From an uncultured Clostridia bacterium (lineage in GTDB: Bacteria; Bacillota; Clostridia; UBA1381), in assembly GCA_944391255.1 (NCBI GenBank), contig CALXSW010000060.1, forward strand, positions 1-11,008: 11,008 bases of DNA, in the 5' to 3' direction. The position numbers were made by a program, and so were the translations under genes. This document shows positions 7,377 to 11,008 of this stretch, piece by piece. The notes beneath the pieces are model-generated. The model was given only the letters and a program-made list of their open reading frames with translations. It was not told the origin of the DNA and searched no databases. Each line of letters opens with the position of its first letter. The first letter of the stretch is position 1.

Positions 7377-7919
7377 ATGAAGAAGATAATATCAGTATTA
7401 TCATGTCTGGCGATGGTATGTTCAGCAACGGCTGCGATGGCTGCGCCTACTGTGGTATTTGACGGCGAAACGATGACATTTGATGTTGAGCCATATATAT
7501 CAGAGGACAGAACAATGGTTCCTATGCGCGCCATTTTTGAAAAGGCAGGCGCTACTGTAATATGGGACGGTGACACTCAGACAGTTATAGCGGTCAAGGG
7601 TAACGATAACGCTACATGCGTTACATTGCAGATAGGCAATGTATCAGCTTTTGTAAACAGCAATCTTATAACTCTTGATAAGCCGGCAGAGATCGTAAAC
7701 GACAGAACAATGGTTCCTTTGAGATTTGTAATGGAGTCTTTGGGCGCGGAAGTAACATGGGATGAGGCAACTCAGACTGTAAACATAAAAACAGCTGACG
7801 ATACCCAGACAGAGCAGCCAGCAGACGCTGCTGACACATCTGATCAGACAACAGACGCTGCTGACGCAGCAGATAAGACATCGGACGATGCTGACACATC
7901 AGAGGGATCAGCACAGTAA
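7377..7919 (+). CDS. secreted protein with copper amine oxidase N-terminal-like repeats and acidic repeat tail
   Basis: This 180-residue exported protein has a signal peptide (about 1-22, AMA before APT). Residues about 24-140 form a domain of the copper amine oxidase N-terminal type (a common Firmicutes surface module that is not itself an oxidase). Two homologous halves are plain: ISEDRTMVPMRAIFEKAGA (41-59) and IVNDRTMVPLRFVMESLGA (106-124), each followed by V-W-D-x-x-TQTV. Residues 141-180 are a low-complexity Asp/Ala/Thr/Ser tail. The ATG follows an AGGAG site by about 9 nt and sits 24 nt after the malic enzyme gene; a strong terminator follows 25 nt after the stop. No wall anchor or membrane segment is seen beyond the signal peptide. 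In this family the module often serves in cell-wall or substrate binding; the exact role here is unknown. Its pairing with a metabolic enzyme looks like chance operon organisation. Confidence 0.9.
   Translation: MKKIISVLSCLAMVCSATAAMAAPTVVFDGETMTFDVEPYISEDRTMVPMRAIFEKAGATVIWDGDTQTVIAVKGNDNATCVTLQIGNVSAFVNSNLITLDKPAEIVNDRTMVPLRFVMESLGAEVTWDEATQTVNIKTADDTQTEQPADAADTSDQTTDAADAADKTSDDADTSEGSAQ
7821..7910 (+). repeat. three tandem 30-bp units encoding a 10-residue acidic repeat
   Basis: Units at 7821-7850, 7851-7880 and 7881-7910 encode ADAADTSDQT, TDAADAADKT and SDDADTSEGS. The first 14 bases from 7822 recur exactly at 7852, and with two changes at 7882, so the repeat is visible in DNA as well as protein. 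It lies in the C-terminal tail of the preceding secreted protein and could vary in copy number by slippage. Confidence 0.75.
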
Positions 7920-7943
7920 ATGAAAAATCTGACATCATATAAG

Positions 7944-7974
7944 CAGGGACGAAAAAACTCGTTCCTGTTTTTTT
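7944..7974 (+). terminator. intrinsic terminator of the malic enzyme operon
   Basis: A 9-bp stem (7944-7952 with 7959-7967, one G-U pair) with a 6-nt loop is followed directly by seven T residues (7968-7974). It lies 25 nt after the upstream stop codon and ends 82 nt before the next start. Confidence 0.9.
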
Positions 7975-7996
7975 GTTTGCGCTTTGGCTGTTATGT

Positions 7997-8025
7997 GCAT
8001 ATCCAAGCCTTTTTTTACATATATT
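7997..8025 (+). promoter_or_regulatory. candidate sigma-E (mother-cell sporulation) promoter
   Basis: GCATATC (7997-8003), a 14-nt spacer and CATATATT (8018-8025) match the Bacillus/Clostridium sigma-E consensus (KMATATT, 14-15 nt, CATACAHT) at 13 of 15 positions. The implied start near 8032 leaves a leader of about 25 nt with an intact GGGAGGT ribosome site (8044-8050). It fits the spore-envelope gene immediately downstream. Confidence 0.6.
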
Positions 8026-8056
8026 CTTATGAATATATAAACCGGGAGGTAAAAAC

Positions 8057-9592
8057 ATGGAATTAAAGACGAGCACAATAAGCTTATGTGAACAATACGC
8101 GAAAAATAAAACACAGGCGGTAGCCGATGGAGATGTGATCGTTCCGGACATAAAGCCGGATATTCTGAAGCTTTTGCAGGTGGACGCCGAAAGCTGCATA
8201 ACGGATCATTTTATAGAAAACGGCAGGCTTAATATTTGCGGCAGAGTCGATTACAAGATTTTGTATGTTCCGGACAGGGCAAACGAAAAAATAAAAAGCA
8301 TATCAGCGACTATGGAATTCAGGCAGCCCGTAGACGCGTGTTCTGCTCCGGCTGACGCTGTAAGTCTTGTGAGCGCGACTGTTGACAGAGTGGAGTTCAA
8401 CGCTGTAAATTCAAGAAAACTGCGGCTCAGAGCAGTCATATCAATTGATTATGAGATATGCCGCATAGCGGAGCGTGAGCTATGCACAGGCGTGGAGGAC
8501 GAAACAGCTGAAACGAAGAAAAAAGCAGTGACGATCGAAAGCGCGCGCAATATATCCGAGCATGAATTTTCCGTTAAGGAACTGCTTGAAGTACCATCAG
8601 GGCAAAGCTCTGTAAATGAATTGCTCAAGACCGACGTCAGGATATCCGACACCGAATATAAGACGGTATCGGGAAAGGTCATAGTAAAAGGAAATATCGC
8701 AGTCTGCATTTTATATACAGATAACGATTTTGAGATACGATACATAGATGCCGAGGTACCGTTTACAGAGGTGCTTGATGCGGCGGGCGTTGGTGAGGAA
8801 ACGATATGCGATATAGATTATTCAATAGACGGCGTGATGTGTACGATAGAGCCGGACAGCGACGGAGATATGCGTCTTGCTGATGTGGTAGCCGATATAA
8901 GAGCGTCCATACGCGCGCATGAGAGCGAGGAGATAGAACTGCTTGAGGACTGTTATGTTCCGTACAGAGCCACATCGTGCGAGAGAGAGGAGCTGACGCT
9001 GAACGAAACGGCATCAGCGCCGAGCGGACAGTACACAATACGCGAGGTAATAGATTTCACAAGCAAGATGCCGGAGCTTTCATCGGTATATAATATAGTC
9101 GCATCTCCTGTTATAATAAAGACAGAGCTTCAAAGAGGAAAGCTTTTAGTAGAGGGAAGAGTTGAGGCATATGTGCTTTACCTCACGGATTCGCCGGAAA
9201 ATCCGGTGTACAGCATAAAAAAAGATATAAAATTTTCGTATATGCTCGATTGTGAAACACAGACAGACGGACTTAGGGCGGAGGTAAAGCCGACAGTCAA
9301 GCATATAAGCTATAATTTAAGCTCAGGCGGCTCCATAGAGCTGCGGTGCATACTTATGATAGAGTCAAAGCTGTTAAAAGACAATATGGTATCAAACATA
9401 ACGCGGATAGATTCAGAGGAGTGCGGGAAACGAAACGGAATAATAATATATTTTGCGGAGGAGGGCGATGATATATGGAGCGTATCAAAGCGCTACGGCG
9501 TTCCATGCTCCACAGTAATGAAATTTAACAGCACAGAAGACGGAAAGCTGACAAAAGGAACAAGACTTTTTATTCCGACAAAGCATATGTAA
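8057..9592 (+). CDS. SPOCS (DUF3794) triple-domain protein with C-terminal LysM, SipL-like spore coat morphogenetic protein
   Basis: This 511-residue protein has no signal peptide, so it acts in the cytoplasm, presumably of the mother cell. Three related SPOCS/DUF3794 domains lie at about 27-140, 175-295 and 330-440. Each has a conserved opening (DGDVIVPDIKPDILKLL in the first) and a beta-rich GR(V)xYxxLY core (ICGRVDYKILYV, VKGNIAVCILYT, VEGRVEAYVLYL). A LysM domain (about 463-507, FAEEGDDIWSVSKRYGVP through KGTRLFIP) ends the protein. This order and length match SipL of Clostridioides difficile, which binds SpoIVA through its LysM domain to localise the coat around the forespore; SpoVID is the related Bacillus protein. 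The ATG is 6 nt after a strong GGGAGGT site, and a sigma-E-like promoter lies just upstream, agreeing with that role. It appears monocistronic, with terminators on both sides. A paralogue with another spore function is the main alternative. Confidence 0.9.
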   Translation: MELKTSTISLCEQYAKNKTQAVADGDVIVPDIKPDILKLLQVDAESCITDHFIENGRLNICGRVDYKILYVPDRANEKIKSISATMEFRQPVDACSAPADAVSLVSATVDRVEFNAVNSRKLRLRAVISIDYEICRIAERELCTGVEDETAETKKKAVTIESARNISEHEFSVKELLEVPSGQSSVNELLKTDVRISDTEYKTVSGKVIVKGNIAVCILYTDNDFEIRYIDAEVPFTEVLDAAGVGEETICDIDYSIDGVMCTIEPDSDGDMRLADVVADIRASIRAHESEEIELLEDCYVPYRATSCEREELTLNETASAPSGQYTIREVIDFTSKMPELSSVYNIVASPVIIKTELQRGKLLVEGRVEAYVLYLTDSPENPVYSIKKDIKFSYMLDCETQTDGLRAEVKPTVKHISYNLSSGGSIELRCILMIESKLLKDNMVSNITRIDSEECGKRNGIIIYFAEEGDDIWSVSKRYGVPCSTVMKFNSTEDGKLTKGTRLFIPTKHM

Positions 9593-9615
9593 ATAGAATT
9601 TATAGCAGTAATATT

Positions 9616-9650
9616 TAAAGGAGTCATTCAGAAATGGATGGCTCTTTTAT
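9616..9650 (+). terminator. probable terminator after the SipL-like gene
   Basis: A 14-bp stem including three G-U pairs (9616-9629 with 9636-9649) with a 6-nt loop begins 24 nt after the stop codon. The T-run (9645-9648) is part of the 3' arm rather than following it, so a shorter stem GGAGTCATTC/GGATGGCTC plus TTTTAT may be the working form. Confidence 0.55.
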
Positions 9651-9760
9651 GATGCGGATCTACCATAAAAATACACGGAATATGAAAAAATTAAAACGTT
9701 CATATCTTATTAAAAAACATACTAAAACAATTAAAATTTGGTATGTTTATATAAAATATG

Positions 9761-9789
9761 TTGACAATAATACACAAATAGTGTAAAAT
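9761..9789 (+). promoter_or_regulatory. strong sigma-A promoter of the esterase gene
   Basis: A perfect -35 TTGACA (9761-9766), a 17-nt spacer and TAAAAT (9784-9789) match the vegetative consensus at 11 of 12 positions. The start is expected near 9796, giving a leader of about 51 nt with a GAGAGG ribosome site just before the ATG. The rest of the 254-nt spacer (9593-9846) holds the preceding terminator and A+T-rich sequence with no gene seen. Confidence 0.8.
9771..9785 (+). promoter_or_regulatory. inverted repeat between -35 and -10 (possible operator)
   Basis: TACAC (9771-9775) and GTGTA (9781-9785) form a perfect inverted repeat with a 5-nt centre, wholly within the promoter spacer and touching the -10 hexamer. 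A protein bound here would block RNA polymerase. Confidence 0.35.
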
Positions 9790-9801
9790 ATAATAAAATG
9801 A

Positions 9802-9821
9802 GTGTACAGTGTGGTGTACAC
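9802..9821 (+). promoter_or_regulatory. second GTGTAC/GTACAC inverted repeat downstream of the start (possible operator or leader hairpin)
   Basis: GTGTAC (9802-9807) and GTACAC (9816-9821) form a perfect inverted repeat around an 8-nt centre. Each arm also contains the palindrome TGTACA, at 9803-9808 and 9815-9820. The core GTGTA resembles the repeat in the promoter spacer, which suggests one regulator with two sites. As RNA it could also fold into a short hairpin. Confidence 0.4.
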
Positions 9822-9846
9822 AAAAATTAATGAGAGGTGAGAGGAT

Positions 9847-11008
9847 ATGAGAAACTACACAAAAAGGCTTTTGTGCGCAGTTATGTCGATATCTATAGCG
9901 GGAGCGGGCAATTTAGTTCTGCCTCTTTCGGCATCAGCTGAAACAGAGCCTCTGGTACAGGGGGACACTGTACTACAAGAGTGGAAATTCGATTTTGGCG
10001 CTGCTGACAGCACAGCAGAAGATGGATTTACACTTGTAACGCCTGACAGAAATTATGTCACGGCAAGAGATTATGGTTTTCTTGGTATTGACGAGGAAAG
10101 CTATAAGCTCGGTGATCGTCTTGACGGTTTCGGAAACCAGCAGGGACAGGTCATAGAGCTTGAAGCGTCAGAGGGCGGTATCGGCTCGGTAGGCGAAGAT
10201 GATTTCGGAAACAGCGGAGAAGAGTACTATCCTGTAAGATTCGCGCTGAAGGTAGAAGATGAAACATACTACAGAGTAAGAGCTACAGTTACAACGCTCG
10301 ATCCTTCAGAGGATGCGGAGATATCACTTTACACAGAGAGAAAGCACCCTATATTTACAGACAAAAAGATATCAGCAGGTGAAACATACACGGCAGATTT
10401 CACTATTCGTGTAACGCCTATATATTATGAAAAGTCAGAACCAAAGGGTGTAATAGCCGATGAGATGGTAAATGTATTCGTGCTTGGTGAGAATTCAGCT
10501 CTTGCAAAGCTTGAGATACAGCAGGTTGAAACAGCGCCTACATTCTGGGTGCTTGGTGACTCGACTGTTACTGACGGAAACTGCAGCCTGCCATTTTTCA
10601 GATTGCAGAACTACACAGGCGTAGGCACAGGACTTACAAAGTATTTGCCGTCAACAGTCGCAATGGTAAACGAGGGTGAAGGCGGTCTTATTGCTGCCGA
10701 TAACAGTCATTTCAATATGGTAAAGGATCGTATAAAAGCCGGCGACTATATGTACGTTGAATATGGTCACAACCATAAAGCTGATAGTGCTGCTCCTGGA
10801 GCCGATGGGTATAAAGGATGTCTGGATAAATATTATGATGCATGTCACAGTGTAGGCGCAGATCTTATAATAGTAAGCCCTATAGAGAGAATCAATACGT
10901 GGGACGGCTCACAGTATGCACACACGCTTAGAGATTTTGCTCAGGCAGGTGAAGCGTTCGTACAGGAAAAGTTAGATAATGGAGCTACGGATATTGCATA
11001 TGTCGATC
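9847..11008 (+). CDS. secreted rhamnogalacturonan acetylesterase-like SGNH hydrolase (N-terminal part, cut by window edge)
   Basis: The frame is open from ATG 9847 to the right edge (387 codons, no stop). Residues 1-31 are a signal peptide (SASA before ETEP). Residues about 42-225 form a beta-rich N-terminal module (EWKFDFG... YYRVRATVTT) of the galactose-binding-like type often placed before such esterases. The SGNH/CE12-like domain starts at about 232: FWVLGDSTVTDG holds the nucleophile Ser239 (block I), VNEGEGG (274-280) is the block II Gly region, and VEYGHNHK (304-311) is block III with Asn309. The catalytic Asp/His block lies beyond the window. The family removes acetyl groups from rhamnogalacturonan in pectin. 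ATG 9847 is supported by the upstream AGAGGTGAGAGG ribosome region and the signal peptide. The promoter is strong and flanked by operator-like repeats, suggesting substrate-dependent control. Activity on another acetylated polysaccharide is possible. Confidence 0.88.
   Translation, partial: MRNYTKRLLCAVMSISIAGAGNLVLPLSASAETEPLVQGDTVLQEWKFDFGAADSTAEDGFTLVTPDRNYVTARDYGFLGIDEESYKLGDRLDGFGNQQGQVIELEASEGGIGSVGEDDFGNSGEEYYPVRFALKVEDETYYRVRATVTTLDPSEDAEISLYTERKHPIFTDKKISAGETYTADFTIRVTPIYYEKSEPKGVIADEMVNVFVLGENSALAKLEIQQVETAPTFWVLGDSTVTDGNCSLPFFRLQNYTGVGTGLTKYLPSTVAMVNEGEGGLIAADNSHFNMVKDRIKAGDYMYVEYGHNHKADSAAPGADGYKGCLDKYYDACHSVGADLIIVSPIERINTWDGSQYAHTLRDFAQAGEAFVQEKLDNGATDIAYVD

Noticed and set aside
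8014..8041. Sigma-A-like TTTACA-16-TATAAA before the SipL-like gene
   Set aside because: Its transcription start would fall near 8048, inside the GGGAGGT ribosome site, leaving the mRNA without a usable leader.
7666..8199. Minus-strand open frame of 177 codons
   Set aside because: It crosses two well-supported plus-strand genes and the terminator between them and has no start signal.
9713..9749. Inverted repeat AAACATAC / GTATGTTT upstream of the esterase promoter
   Set aside because: The arms are 8 bp and A+T-rich, the centre is about 20 nt, and it lies well upstream of the -35; it may be chance in such A+T-rich sequence.

Overview
The window looks like a piece of chromosome from an anaerobic, spore-forming, plant-polysaccharide-associated member of the Clostridia (gut or rumen type). 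This is inferred from four things: a SPOCS/LysM spore-coat protein with a sigma-E-like promoter, secreted proteins with Big_2, BspA-LRR, cohesin and dockerin modules, a CE12-like esterase, and A+T-rich spacers with frequent ATA and AGA codons. I see no phage genes, transposases, CRISPR arrays, tRNAs or rRNAs.

The left half (1-5902) is entirely on the minus strand. In transcription order it holds: a secreted dockerin protein with two Big_2 domains (5902-4400); a directly abutting secreted protein with Big_2, BspA-type LRR and cohesin modules (4399-2405); a stand-alone N-terminal half of PTS enzyme I (2328-1579); an AEC-family permease (1426-497) with its own promoter and a hairpin terminator; and the start of an uncharacterised secreted protein that runs off the left edge (425-1).

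A divergent intergenic region (5903-6179) carries promoters in both directions. The right half is on the plus strand. It holds a malic enzyme (6180-7352) followed 24 nt later by a secreted protein with two copper-amine-oxidase-N-type repeats and an acidic 10-residue-repeat tail (7377-7919), then a good intrinsic terminator. Next is a SipL-like SPOCS/LysM protein (8057-9592) behind a near-consensus sigma-E promoter, then a hairpin terminator. Last is a secreted rhamnogalacturonan-acetylesterase-like SGNH hydrolase (from 9847, cut by the right edge) behind a strong sigma-A promoter framed by inverted repeats.

Functionally this is a mixed region: extracellular scaffold or adhesion proteins and polysaccharide deacetylation, central C4 metabolism, a possible PTS phosphorelay fragment, and spore envelope assembly. 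The items most worth a second look are the lone EI N-terminal domain, the cohesin/dockerin neighbours with non-catalytic partner modules, and the operator-like repeats at the esterase promoter. I do not see convincing evidence of a wholly new multi-gene system.
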